From assembly GCA_001443365.1 (NCBI GenBank), contig LDXL01000005.1:60072-118253 (forward strand): DNA of 58,182 nt, in the 5' to 3' direction. Below, one piece after another: positions 7,945 through 17,003 of the stretch. The stretch is from Thaumarchaeota archaeon CSP1-1. GTDB lineage: Archaea; Thermoproteota; Nitrososphaeria; Nitrososphaerales; Nitrosopumilaceae. A program made the position numbers and the translations under genes. Below the pieces are notes generated by a model, which was not told the origin of the DNA, searched no databases, and worked only from the letters and a program-made list of their open reading frames with translations. Positions within the stretch are counted from its first letter, which is position 1. Each line of letters starts with the position of its first letter.

Positions 7945-8010
7945 TCTAGTTCCTAGTCTAGGTAACTGCGCTTCATGAATGTAGAATTACAATAATTCTA
8001 GTTTCTAGTC
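7945..8010 (+). repeat. Imperfect direct repeat upstream of smc
   Basis: TCTAGTTCCTAGTC (7945-7958) recurs as TCTAGTTTCTAGTC (7997-8010), a 13/14 match with start points 52 nt apart, inside the 146-nt spacer before smc. Each copy contains two half-sites of the form CTAG(T). These could be regulator sites or chance in AT-rich DNA. Confidence 0.35.
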
Positions 8011-8061
8011 AACTAAACTTGTTCGTATTCGATTATTCTAGCCAAATGAAAAATTCTGATA

Positions 8062-11000
8062 TTGGTCCATATAACAAAAGTTGAAATGTTTGGTTTCAAA
8101 TCCTTTGGATTTAAAAATACAACTGTAGATTTCCAGCCTGGACTAGTATCAATTTCTGGACCAAACGGTTCTGGAAAAAGCAATATTTTAGACGCCATAA
8201 TTTTTGCACTTGGAGAAAACCGCCCAAAAACAATGAGAGTAGACAAGCTGCGCTCTCTCATACACGATATTGAGGGAGACCGACGTGGACCAAAGATGGC
8301 AAGGGTCAGCGTGCACTTTGATAACTCTGATAGAAAAATTCCTGTTGACTCTGATTCAGTCACTTTTACAAGAGAGATGGATGATAAGGGAGAAAATATC
8401 TACTATATTGACAAAAAACAGACACACAGATCCCAGATTATTGATCTACTTGATATGGCAAATGCGGGTTTGCACCAACTAAATGCAGTACAGCAGGGAA
8501 CAGTTACAAGAATTTCTGAATTTACATCTGAAGAAAAAAGACAGTCAATTGAGGATCTTATCGGTCTTTCCTATTTTGACGAAAAAAAGAAAGAGTCTGA
8601 AGAACAGCTAGAACAAGCAGATCGCAGATTAGAAGTCGCCATGGCAAAAATGGGCGAAATCAAAAAGCGAATAGACGAGTTAGAAGAGGAAAGAAACCAG
8701 CAACTTAGGAACGATTTGCTAACTAGAGAGGTAAACAGATTCAATGCTATAGAGTCTGCAAATAAGCTAAAAACCCTCAAAGTCTCCAAACTATCAAAAG
8801 AGCGAAATTTTCACGCCTTAACCTCTGAAATCAAAAAATTTGAGGAGGAGCGCACCACAATTAGAAAAGAAGCACATGAGATAGAATCTCAGAAAAAAAA
8901 ATTCATGGATGAGGTAAACGCTTACAATCAATCCAAAGCCACAATTGATTCAGAGCTAACTGAATCTATTCAAAAATCAGAACAGGAAAAAAGTGAAATT
9001 AACACTGCAAAGAAAAGATTTGAACACATTGAAACAAGACTGCCAGAAATAAAGTCAGAATTAGAAACATTGCAAGTAGGTAGAGAATCTCTTGATTCTA
9101 CAATCACTCAAATGCGTTTATCCATACAACAAACAAATGACGAAAGGAGACGTATTAACGAAGAAGTAAAAACAATTGATTATGAATTAAGTAAAGTTCG
9201 AAGAGAGCAATCTGAAATATCTATAAAAAAACTTGAAGTAGATAATAAAATAAAAAGTCTTAACAGCAAATTCAATGCAGCAAAATTATCATTATCAAAA
9301 CTTGAATCTGAAAAAAATGACATTGAAAACAAAATTAATCTTAACACAATAAAGAACAGCGAATTTGATCAACAATCAAACAATCTTGAACGCTTAAAAC
9401 AAAAACTTGAATCAGTAATTGTAAATCATAAAGCTGCAATTGATGAGCTAAAAACTAGAATAAACAAACTTAATCAACAACGTGAAAAGATTCAAAAAGA
9501 TATTGATGATGTAAGTCTTATTTTAGAAAAAGCAAGCAAGAGTACTGCTCAATACGAAACAAAGATTAGAGTAGTAAAAGGAATTATGCACGAAGATTAT
9601 TCAATTTCACAACTAAAAAGTGACTCTGATGCACTTGGCATACAAGGTTTAGTTTATGAAATACTCTCATGGGATAAAGAATACGAACGTGCAGCATTAG
9701 CTGTTAGTTCAGATATGATCAAAGCAATTGTTGTCAAAGACTTTACTACTCTCCTAAATCTTGCTGACTTTGTTCGCTCTAAAAAATTACCAAAATTGAA
9801 AATTATTCCCCTTGATGCTATACCCAAATTAACAATCTCCCCTCCTAAAGACTCTAAAATCATAGGAATGCTATCAGATTTCATTAAATGTAACGGTAAA
9901 TTCTCATCACTCAAAACCCTGCTTTTTGGTAATGTCGTTTTAGTAAAATCAAGGGAGGATGCCCTTAACATATCAAAGACTGGATACAAAGCAGTTACCT
10001 TGGAAGGCGAATTTTTTGAGGCCAAAGCAGGCTCTGTAGTAATCGATTTTAATTCCAAAATCTCAAGGCTCACCAAAATAATTACAATGAGTACTTCGAT
10101 TGATGGATTAAATCGCTCAATAGATTTACTTCGAAAATACATCCAAAGTAAAAAGTACAAACTCAAACGAGTTGAAAATGCTTTAAAAAATTATAACGAT
10201 AGACTTTCAATTTCTGAAACAGGCCTTGCCACTACTTCAAACAATTATTCAGACTTGAAAACAAAATTAATTTCTACATCGAGGATGGGAGGACAACTTT
10301 CATCAAGAAATTCACACCTGACGCGTAGAATAGAATATTTACAAACAGAAATTGCAAAGCAAGATTCATACGTTTTATCATTAGAAGAACGAATTAGAAT
10401 CGTTTCAGAAAACTATTCAGATCCAAGGCAAACAAAAATCGCACAGGAATTATCAAGATTAAATGAGAAAAAATCAGCGATCACAACCCAACAATCTAAC
10501 ATAGTTTCTGAGCTCAAAGAAAAAGAGTCAGAGCTTGCACAATTTACAGCACAGGAAACTGCTGAAAAATTAAAATCCAAAAACCTTCATGAAGAACATG
10601 TTTCACTTAATGAGGAAAAGCATCAGCTAGAAACCCGATTACGAATCCTGGAAAAAGAATATGCCGCAACAAGTGAAAATCTAGTAAAACTTAGAGAAAA
10701 AGAACAAGAACTCATCTCCACTTCGGGCAAATCAGTTTCCCAAGTAAACGAGTTTGATTCAAAACTACACGAACTACATGATAAGGAGCACTCACTTACA
10801 AAAGAGATCAGCACCAGAGAAAGACAATCAGACGCACTTTCACGGGATTTAAAAGAGCTTGGAGAAAATGAATCCCAAATTCAAAAACTGATTTCACATT
10901 ATGGATATACAGAATCAATTGAAACCTTTGAGGTCGAACCAATTCTAAAGGCACTTTCTGCTGAACAACGAGTATTATCAGAATCAATTAATCGAAGAGC

Positions 11001-11586
11001 AGCAGAGCAATACATCGACCTTGCAACAGGTTATCGTTCCATGTCTACTAGGAAAAACGAGCTAGAAGAAGAGCGAAACAGCATAGTAAAATTCATCGAG
11101 TCAATTGAAAAGGACAAACGCCAGACATTCTTAGATGCCTTTGATATAGTTGACAAGGAAATTCGTGTAATATTTTCAAAAATGACAGGAGGAAATGCAT
11201 GGCTAGAGCTAGAAAACGAAGACGATATCTTCTCATCTGGAATTACATACATGATACAATTCAAAGACAAGCCAAAAAGAACATCTACCTCAATTAGTGG
11301 TGGTGAGAAGACTCTTGCTGCAGTAGTGTTTGTACTGGCTTTGCAGAAGCTCAAGCCCTCGCCATTTTATCTATTTGATGAAATAGATGCACACTTGGAT
11401 GCACCAAACTCTGAAAAACTTGCAAAAATTATCGAGGAAAGATCAAAAGGCAGTCAATTCCTTATGGTGTCTCTAAAGGACTCTGTGGTGGAAAAGGCAA
11501 AGCTCATCTATGGTGTTTATCCAAAAAATGGGGTTTCTCATATTGTAACTTACAAAGACAAACGATTGCCTTCAATGATTACATAA
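8062..11586 (+). CDS. smc: Chromosome segregation protein SMC
   Basis: A full-length 1174-residue SMC ATPase that compacts and segregates chromosomes. Domains in order: an N-terminal ATPase half with Walker A GPNGSGKS (33-40); a long coiled coil (about 170-490); a hinge (about 500-660, with SDALGIQGLVYEIL); a returning coiled coil (about 680-1020); and a C-terminal ATPase half with the ABC signature SISGGEKTL (1077-1085) and Walker B FYLFDEID (1102-1109). The start is TTG 8062 (MVHITKVEMFGFKSF), matching the usual SMC N-terminus. No ScpA/ScpB-like gene is adjacent. The upstream spacer has imperfect CTAG-containing repeats. Confidence 0.96.
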   Translation: MVHITKVEMFGFKSFGFKNTTVDFQPGLVSISGPNGSGKSNILDAIIFALGENRPKTMRVDKLRSLIHDIEGDRRGPKMARVSVHFDNSDRKIPVDSDSVTFTREMDDKGENIYYIDKKQTHRSQIIDLLDMANAGLHQLNAVQQGTVTRISEFTSEEKRQSIEDLIGLSYFDEKKKESEEQLEQADRRLEVAMAKMGEIKKRIDELEEERNQQLRNDLLTREVNRFNAIESANKLKTLKVSKLSKERNFHALTSEIKKFEEERTTIRKEAHEIESQKKKFMDEVNAYNQSKATIDSELTESIQKSEQEKSEINTAKKRFEHIETRLPEIKSELETLQVGRESLDSTITQMRLSIQQTNDERRRINEEVKTIDYELSKVRREQSEISIKKLEVDNKIKSLNSKFNAAKLSLSKLESEKNDIENKINLNTIKNSEFDQQSNNLERLKQKLESVIVNHKAAIDELKTRINKLNQQREKIQKDIDDVSLILEKASKSTAQYETKIRVVKGIMHEDYSISQLKSDSDALGIQGLVYEILSWDKEYERAALAVSSDMIKAIVVKDFTTLLNLADFVRSKKLPKLKIIPLDAIPKLTISPPKDSKIIGMLSDFIKCNGKFSSLKTLLFGNVVLVKSREDALNISKTGYKAVTLEGEFFEAKAGSVVIDFNSKISRLTKIITMSTSIDGLNRSIDLLRKYIQSKKYKLKRVENALKNYNDRLSISETGLATTSNNYSDLKTKLISTSRMGGQLSSRNSHLTRRIEYLQTEIAKQDSYVLSLEERIRIVSENYSDPRQTKIAQELSRLNEKKSAITTQQSNIVSELKEKESELAQFTAQETAEKLKSKNLHEEHVSLNEEKHQLETRLRILEKEYAATSENLVKLREKEQELISTSGKSVSQVNEFDSKLHELHDKEHSLTKEISTRERQSDALSRDLKELGENESQIQKLISHYGYTESIETFEVEPILKALSAEQRVLSESINRRAAEQYIDLATGYRSMSTRKNELEEERNSIVKFIESIEKDKRQTFLDAFDIVDKEIRVIFSKMTGGNAWLELENEDDIFSSGITYMIQFKDKPKRTSTSISGGEKTLAAVVFVLALQKLKPSPFYLFDEIDAHLDAPNSEKLAKIIEERSKGSQFLMVSLKDSVVEKAKLIYGVYPKNGVSHIVTYKDKRLPSMIT

Positions 11587-11621
11587 TTAGTTTTAAATAC
11601 AAAATTTGTAATGAATGCCAA

Positions 11622-11705
11622 GTGCTAACCCGATCCTCGCTTGTTTGGGGAAAACAAGACAAGCTTGAGTTGATGTAGGTTAGCGTTTTCCCCATCTAGA
11701 TTTCA
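11622..11705 (+). ncRNA. Candidate structured non-coding RNA after smc
   Basis: A strong TATA-like TTTTAAATAC (11591-11600) lies about 28 nt before a highly structured stretch. Perfect complementary pairs are GCTAACC 11624-11630 with GGTTAGC 11678-11684 (7 bp), CTTGTTT 11640-11646 with AAACAAG 11652-11658 (7 bp), and GGGGAAAAC 11647-11655 with GTTTTCCCC 11685-11693 (9 bp). The second and third pairs share bases, so at least two exclusive folds are possible. No tRNA T-loop, C/D-box pair or known archaeal RNA was recognised. It lies between convergent genes, and the 3' end is a guess. Confidence 0.45.
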
Positions 11706-11706
11706 T

Positions 11707-11727
11707 ATCTAAAAAATTCATTTAGAT
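11707..11727 (-). terminator. Hairpin and T-rich stretch after the ABC ATPase gene
   Basis: ATCTAAA (11707-11713) pairs with TTTAGAT (11721-11727) around a 7-nt loop. On the minus strand the segment reads through a run of six T, which would suit archaeal termination about 20 nt after the ABC ATPase stop codon. It could also end a plus-strand RNA. Confidence 0.3.
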
Positions 11728-11741
11728 CTAGAACTGAAGGA

Positions 11742-12707
11742 TTAATCTAACTTAACAAAACAAGCGACGTCTCTTCCATCACCTATACTCTCCAAAGGAG
11801 GTTCTTCCTTACACTGTTCAATTGCATATGGACATCTTGCGCGAAACCTGCATCCTTTATACACATCAATGTCTAGTGGCTCATTGATTCGAATCTTTTT
11901 TTCCTTGTGTAGATTATCTGGGTTTGGTTCTGACAGTGCATCAATGAGAGCTTGTGTATAGGGGTGCTTTGGATGCAACAAAACCTGGTCTATTCTACCA
12001 ATTTCTACTATCTTTCCCAAATACAAAATAGCAATTCGTTGTCCAAAATGTCTTGCAGTCGCTAAATCATGAGTGATGTAAATAAATGAGATATTGTGCT
12101 TTTTTTGAAGATATTCCATTAGCTCTAACACTTCTGCACGAACTGACACATCAAGCATTGACACTGGCTCATCTGCAATGATTACTTTGGGTTTTAACAC
12201 AAGAGCTCTTGCAAGAACTATTCTTTGGCGTTGTCCTCCAGACAGCTCATGTGGATATTTTTTAGCAATCTCATCAGCAGGCTCTAATCTTACTTCACGT
12301 AATGCATCTATGACTCGTCTATGTCGCTCTTCTTTATTACCAATTTTATGAATTTCAAGTGGTTCTAAAACAATATCAAAAACCTTCATACGTGGATTGA
12401 TAGAATCGTATGGGTCCTGGTGTACCATCTGACACGACATCCTAATTTTTTCAAGACTTTTAGAATCATTTCCAATTTCCTCTCCTTGGAAAATTATTTT
12501 TCCAGAATTTGCTTCAATTGCCTTCATGATCAGCCTTGCAATAGTTGATTTTCCAGACCCCGATTCCCCAGCAAGAACAAAAACCTCGCCTTCCACAAGC
12601 GAAAAAGAAACATCATCAACTGCCTTTACAATAGAGGCCTTGGAGCTAAAAAATCCCTTTTTTACAAAATGCTTTGTGAGATTCTCCACATTGAGGATAT
12701 CGCTCAT
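11742..12707 (-). CDS. Oligopeptide/dipeptide-type ABC transporter ATP-binding protein (orphan)
   Basis: An ABC ATPase of the OppF/DppF type, 321 residues from ATG 12707. It has Walker A GESGSGKST, the signature LSGGQRQR, and Walker B VIIADEPVSMLDVS, and ends in the oligopeptide-transporter C-terminal region with four cysteines (CRFRARCPYAIEQC and ACFVKLD). It would energise uptake of peptides, nickel or similar solutes. No permease, binding protein or second ATPase is adjacent: the gene stands alone between smc and egtD. An ATG at 12725 is in frame, but the TATA-like element at about 12725-12738 would then lie too close, so 12707 is preferred. Confidence 0.88.
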   Translation of the reverse strand: MSDILNVENLTKHFVKKGFFSSKASIVKAVDDVSFSLVEGEVFVLAGESGSGKSTIARLIMKAIEANSGKIIFQGEEIGNDSKSLEKIRMSCQMVHQDPYDSINPRMKVFDIVLEPLEIHKIGNKEERHRRVIDALREVRLEPADEIAKKYPHELSGGQRQRIVLARALVLKPKVIIADEPVSMLDVSVRAEVLELMEYLQKKHNISFIYITHDLATARHFGQRIAILYLGKIVEIGRIDQVLLHPKHPYTQALIDALSEPNPDNLHKEKKIRINEPLDIDVYKGCRFRARCPYAIEQCKEEPPLESIGDGRDVACFVKLD

Positions 12708-12724
12708 CAATTTGGGATAAGGCA

Positions 12725-12738
12725 TTTATGTATAAAAA
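12725..12738. promoter_or_regulatory. Shared bidirectional TATA region
   Basis: The AT-rich stretch TTTATGTATAAAAA lies midway between the divergent ABC ATPase and egtD starts. With starts at 12707 (minus) and TTG 12755 (plus), it is about 23-25 nt from each, as expected for leaderless archaeal transcripts. One TATA region may serve both directions. Confidence 0.4.
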
Positions 12739-12754
12739 CCGGGTCGTAACACAC

Positions 12755-13780
12755 TTGAGTACAAAAACTCTCCAAAAATCACTAGGATACAGACATTTTG
12801 AAATAAATTCGAGGCTATGCTATTTTAAACCAGCCTCTTCAAAATCTGAAAAAACCTTTGCTAAAGAAATATCTTACAGTCTTAATCAAAAAGAAAAATC
12901 AATTAGCCCTAAATTTTTTTATGATATTAAAGGCTCAGCGATATTTGATGAAATATGTGAACTGCCAGAATATTATTTGACAAGGACTGAAACAGAACTT
13001 TTAAAAAAAATTGGAAACGACCTTATCCAGTTTATTTCTAAAGATATTAGATTAGTTGAGCTTGGCAGCGGCTCTGCTGTAAAAACCAGACTACTCTTAG
13101 ACGTTCTAACAAGCATTCAAAATAAAATAGAGTATTTTCCAATAGACATTTCTGATATCTTGCAAGAAAGCTCACAGAAACTATTAGAAGATTATGAGAA
13201 CCTTTCAATTACTGGAATTATTGATTCCTATGAAGGCGGATTAGAATTTGTAGAGCAATATGACGATAAACCCAACTTGATTGCATTTTTAGGTTCTAGC
13301 TTTGGCAATTTTACTCCTGAACTTGGTTTTGCATTTCTACACAAAATTTCTTCCATCATGAAAAAAAATGATTTATTTTTCCTAGGTCTCGACCTTGTCA
13401 AAGATAAAAAAGTTTTAGAAAAAGCATACGATGACCCTAAAGGAATTACTGCTAACTTTAACCTAAACGTGTTATCAAGAATCAATGATGAATTGAGTGC
13501 TGACTTTGATCTTTCACAGTTTGTTCACCATGCAATTTACAATGAGAAAAAACAAAGAATTGAGATGTATTTACGTTCACTAGAAAAACAAACGGTGGAA
13601 ATTAAAAAAGCTGATTTGTTATTAGATATAGAAAAAGATGAATTGATTCACACTGAGCATTCTCACAAATATTCCATTCCTCAAATTGAAAATATCCTGC
13701 GTAGAGCAGGATTCAGATTAGAAAAAATCTGGCAAGATACAAACAAACCATATGCCCTATTTCTGGCTTCAAAACACTAG
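12755..13780 (+). CDS. egtD: L-histidine N-alpha-methyltransferase (ergothioneine pathway)
   Basis: An EgtD/DUF2260-type SAM-dependent methyltransferase that trimethylates histidine to hercynine, the first step to ergothioneine. It has the N-terminal family pattern PKFFYDIKGSAIFDEICELP followed by EYYLTRTE, the SAM motif LVELGSGSAVKTRLLL, FPIDIS, and FLGSSFGNFTPE. The start TTG 12755 gives 341 residues and places the shared TATA element correctly; an ATG at 12728 lies within that element. It converges on egtB, and the palindrome CTAG at 13777-13780 holds both stop codons. Confidence 0.9.
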   Translation: MSTKTLQKSLGYRHFEINSRLCYFKPASSKSEKTFAKEISYSLNQKEKSISPKFFYDIKGSAIFDEICELPEYYLTRTETELLKKIGNDLIQFISKDIRLVELGSGSAVKTRLLLDVLTSIQNKIEYFPIDISDILQESSQKLLEDYENLSITGIIDSYEGGLEFVEQYDDKPNLIAFLGSSFGNFTPELGFAFLHKISSIMKKNDLFFLGLDLVKDKKVLEKAYDDPKGITANFNLNVLSRINDELSADFDLSQFVHHAIYNEKKQRIEMYLRSLEKQTVEIKKADLLLDIEKDELIHTEHSHKYSIPQIENILRRAGFRLEKIWQDTNKPYALFLASKH

Positions 13781-15078
13781 GCATCTTCAGCACACCTGAA
13801 TCCAGAAAATAACCATCTTTCATCTAATCTGAAGAAGTTCCTATAACTTCCTCGTATGGACATTTGAGGTGTTCCAAATGATCCTCCCCGTAGAACCTTT
13901 TGGTTTGTAAACCACTTGTCATTGTATTCTGAAAAACCTGTTTTGAACCCAGGATAACCAACAAATTCAGACGTAGTCCATTCCCAAACGTCACCAATCA
14001 TCTGATAACACCCATAGCTGCTCTTGCCATCAGGATACGACCCTATCTCAGAACAACTCCAAAGATAGGATTCCAACAAGTTTGCATTTTTTTGGTTAGG
14101 AGTCTCATTACCCCAAGGGAATATTGTTTTTCTCATTTTTGTTTCGTTCCAACATGCTGCCTTTTCCCATTCTGCTTCAGTAGGTAATCTTTTTCCCGCC
14201 CATCTGCAATATGCGTCAGCTTCATAGAAGCTTACATGACAAACAGGCTCATTTGGATGAATCTTTCGTTTACCAAGAAAATCACGTATCATCCATCTCC
14301 CATTTTCTTTTTCCCAGTACATTGGAGACTGCCAATTATTTTTCTTTACTGTATCCCAGCCATCTGATAACCAGTACTTGTAATCTTCATACCCTCCATC
14401 CTCTATGAAACTCAAATACTGCCCGTTTGTGACAGGAAATGCATCAATTCTGTAATCATTAAGGAAGACCTTATGTTCTGGCCGCTCAATGTCATAAGAA
14501 AAGCCATCCCCATGATATCCCATTGTGTATAACCCCCCACTAATTGCTACAGACTTTGGTTCTACTTTAGATGGTGTAGGAGGAGAATTTTTTTTCACTG
14601 GTCTATATTCATCTGCAAGTAAGTGTTGCAGATCATACACAAGTAGCTCTTGATGTTGACACTCATGATGCATTCCAATTGTTAGGAGCTGATCTGTCTT
14701 ACTTGAAACTGAACTAGTTTCAAGAAATTTTGTTACACGTTGATTAACTATCTCAAAATATTCAAAAACTTGTTCTACTGTGGGTCTTGACATAATTCCT
14801 CTCTTACCTTTATCATGTGGTTCTCCAAACTGATGATAATACGAATTTAGATATTCAGAAAATTCTTTTGAATAAAATTCATAATCTCTATTTAATTTGC
14901 TTAGAACAACCTCGTAAATCCAGCTGACATGGCCCAGGTGCCATTTTGGTGGGCTCGTATAATCTGCGGTTTGTACCACAAAATCGTCTTTTTCGAGGGT
15001 TTTTACTAATTCTAGAGTGCGGGTTCTTGTCTCATTAAATGAATCCAATAAGCTTTTTGATTCTGAGATAGCGGTCAT
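13777..15078 (-). CDS. egtB: Ergothioneine biosynthesis protein EgtB (sulfoxide synthase)
   Basis: A 433-residue protein with an N-terminal DinB-like helical domain and a C-terminal formylglycine-generating-enzyme-like domain. The iron ligands expected for EgtB are present: His50 (WHLGH) and the HxxxH pair His138/His142 in MHHECQHQE. The FGE domain shows GLYTMGYHG, DYRIDAFPVTNGQYL, RLPTEAEWEKAA, GDVWEWT and RGGSFG. EgtB uses O2 to join hercynine with cysteine or gamma-glutamylcysteine. No EgtC or EgtE neighbour is present, so the sulfur donor and the lyase are not known from this window. Confidence 0.9.
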   Translation of the reverse strand: MTAISESKSLLDSFNETRTRTLELVKTLEKDDFVVQTADYTSPPKWHLGHVSWIYEVVLSKLNRDYEFYSKEFSEYLNSYYHQFGEPHDKGKRGIMSRPTVEQVFEYFEIVNQRVTKFLETSSVSSKTDQLLTIGMHHECQHQELLVYDLQHLLADEYRPVKKNSPPTPSKVEPKSVAISGGLYTMGYHGDGFSYDIERPEHKVFLNDYRIDAFPVTNGQYLSFIEDGGYEDYKYWLSDGWDTVKKNNWQSPMYWEKENGRWMIRDFLGKRKIHPNEPVCHVSFYEADAYCRWAGKRLPTEAEWEKAACWNETKMRKTIFPWGNETPNQKNANLLESYLWSCSEIGSYPDGKSSYGCYQMIGDVWEWTTSEFVGYPGFKTGFSEYNDKWFTNQKVLRGGSFGTPQMSIRGSYRNFFRLDERWLFSGFRCAEDA

Positions 15079-15131
15079 GAATTATTTACAATCAAAACTT
15101 GGCGCGTTTTAAATTTACTGCCAAATGCTTG

Positions 15132-16574
15132 CTAGTATCCTCTAGCAAAAATTGAAGTAATGGAACTTGATTTACCACAATAAACACACTTTGTATTCTG
15201 ATTTTTTTCCTCAAAAGGAATTACTCGTATTTCAGCTCCTGTTTCTTCCTTAATTTTTTCTTCACAGTTTTCATCACCACACCATGGAGCATACAAGAAA
15301 CCACCTTTTTCTAATTCTTCTTTAAATTTTTCATAGTCGTCTACAGATCTGCTTCTTTCTTGAAGCATTTTTTTAGCAGCATCAAACATTTCATTTTGAA
15401 TTTTCTCTAGGATTACATTTATCTCTCCATCAATTTTATCTATCGCAAGATCCGTTTTTTCTTGATTATGCCTTGTGGCAATTACCACTTTCTGCTTTGC
15501 AATATCTTTTGGACCAATTTCAATTCGTAAGGGAATACCTTTAAGCTCCCAATCGTGAAATTTGAAGCCAGGAGTTAGCTCACTTCTTCTATCCACATGA
15601 ACACGTATTTTTTTATCAAGTAAAATCTTTTCAATTTCATTTGCCTTTTCTATTACCTTTTTGGCATCAGCTTCAGAATAGTATATTGGAACTATTACAA
15701 CTTGAATTGGTGAAACTTTTGGCGGCAATACAAGACCCTTGTTATCCCCGTGTACCATAATCATTGCTCCGATTAGTCTCCATGATACTCCCCACGATGT
15801 TTGCCACGCATAATTTTCAACATTGTCCTTGTCTGAAAACTTTACATCAAACGGTTTTGCAAAGTTCTGTCCTAAGAAGTGGGATGTCCCCATCTGAAGT
15901 GCCTTGCCATCTGGCATTAGTGATTCCATTGTTGTTGTATAAACTGCTCCTACGAATTTTTCCTTCTCGCTTTTTTTCCCAGTGATTACAGGAATTGCAA
16001 GTTCTTCCTCAACTGTTTTTTTGTAAATATCTAAAATTTTCATTACCTCTTCTTCAGCTTCTTTAGGAGTAGTGTGAACTGTATGTCCTTCTTGCCACAA
16101 AAATTCTGAATTTCTAAGAAAAGGCTTTGTTGCTTTAATTTCTGCTCGTAATGCAGTATTCCAAAAATTAATTTTTAGAGGTAGATCACGCCAACTCTTA
16201 ATCCATTTTGAATACATCGAGTAAGCTAGAGTCTCAGAAGTTGGTCGTAAAGCAAGTCTGTCTCCTATCTCATTATTCCCTGAATGCGTTACCCAAAAAG
16301 CCTCTGGATTAAATCCAGCAAAATGCTTTTTTTCTTTACCTAAAAGTGATTCAGGAATTAGTACTGGTAAAAATCCATTTCTTATTCCTTCTTTTCTAAA
16401 TTTTTCATCTAAAGCAGATCTTATTGATTCCCAAATAGAGTACCCGTCTGGCCTAAGAACAATGAGTCCTTTGACTGGTGCATAATCTGCAAGTTCAGCC
16501 TTTAGAACCACCTGTGTATACCATTCACTAAAGTCATCATTTTTTGTAACAGTAATTCCTATTTCTTTGCTCAA
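15132..16574 (-). CDS. proS: Prolyl-tRNA synthetase (archaeal/eukaryotic type)
   Basis: A 480-residue class II ProRS. It opens with a short-form N-terminus (EIGITVTKNDDFSEWY), then class II motif 2 (LRPTSETLAYSMYSKWI with FWNTALRAE), motif 3 around GVSWRLIGAMIMVHGD, an anticodon-binding domain, and the C-terminal zinc-type domain with four cysteines (APWCGDENCEEK and TKCVYCGK) ending in Tyr, as in archaeal/eukaryotic ProRS. It charges tRNA-Pro. The insertion editing domain of bacterial ProRS is absent, as expected. Confidence 0.95.
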   Translation of the reverse strand: MSKEIGITVTKNDDFSEWYTQVVLKAELADYAPVKGLIVLRPDGYSIWESIRSALDEKFRKEGIRNGFLPVLIPESLLGKEKKHFAGFNPEAFWVTHSGNNEIGDRLALRPTSETLAYSMYSKWIKSWRDLPLKINFWNTALRAEIKATKPFLRNSEFLWQEGHTVHTTPKEAEEEVMKILDIYKKTVEEELAIPVITGKKSEKEKFVGAVYTTTMESLMPDGKALQMGTSHFLGQNFAKPFDVKFSDKDNVENYAWQTSWGVSWRLIGAMIMVHGDNKGLVLPPKVSPIQVVIVPIYYSEADAKKVIEKANEIEKILLDKKIRVHVDRRSELTPGFKFHDWELKGIPLRIEIGPKDIAKQKVVIATRHNQEKTDLAIDKIDGEINVILEKIQNEMFDAAKKMLQERSRSVDDYEKFKEELEKGGFLYAPWCGDENCEEKIKEETGAEIRVIPFEEKNQNTKCVYCGKSSSITSIFARGY

Positions 16575-16617
16575 TTTACCACTTCATGAAAATCAATACT
16601 AATGAGCTTTTCTTGTT

Positions 16618-16902
16618 TTAGAGCGAATCCCCTTTACAGAGAACCTTTCCAATAACTCTACTTTGAAAATTTGGGCAAACAAAGCATTGGACAAAATGTA
16701 TGTGATCTTTTAGAACTGGACAATCTACATACTCCATTTTCATTTTTTTGAGCATTTTCGGGCTGACTCCTTTTAGTTTGAGCTTTCCTTTCTCATCCAT
16801 CATTCCTGATCCCCTTAATTCCTCCTTTACATTATCAGGAATTTTTTGGCGTTCTTCAGTAGCTTTTATTTCTACTTCGTATTTGTGCTCTAGCTCTTCC
16901 AT
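16618..16902 (-). CDS. Small Cys-containing hypothetical protein
   Basis: A 94-residue protein: a charged, helical N-terminal half (EELEHKYEVEIKATEERQ) and a C-terminal half with four cysteines (YVDCPV, QCFVCPNF, VLCKGD) and a His-x-His, which could bind zinc or an iron-sulfur cluster. I do not recognise the family. The gene lies 43 nt upstream of proS on the same strand and may be cotranscribed. It diverges from the HAD phosphatase gene over an AT-rich region of about 100 nt. Confidence 0.6.
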   Translation of the reverse strand: MEELEHKYEVEIKATEERQKIPDNVKEELRGSGMMDEKGKLKLKGVSPKMLKKMKMEYVDCPVLKDHIHFVQCFVCPNFQSRVIGKVLCKGDSL

Positions 16903-17003
16903 TCTGTTGTTAGTTACAATATTCGATTTATTAATAGATGTTGGCGATCAAAAACTTGTTAAACTTTAATATATTCTAGTTTTAGTTCACAAACAGAAAG
17001 TAA

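Noticed and set aside
11624-11684. A tRNA gene with a 7-bp acceptor-like stem
   Set aside because: At 61 nt it is too short, with no T-loop TTCGA or D-loop, so it is treated as a separate structured RNA.
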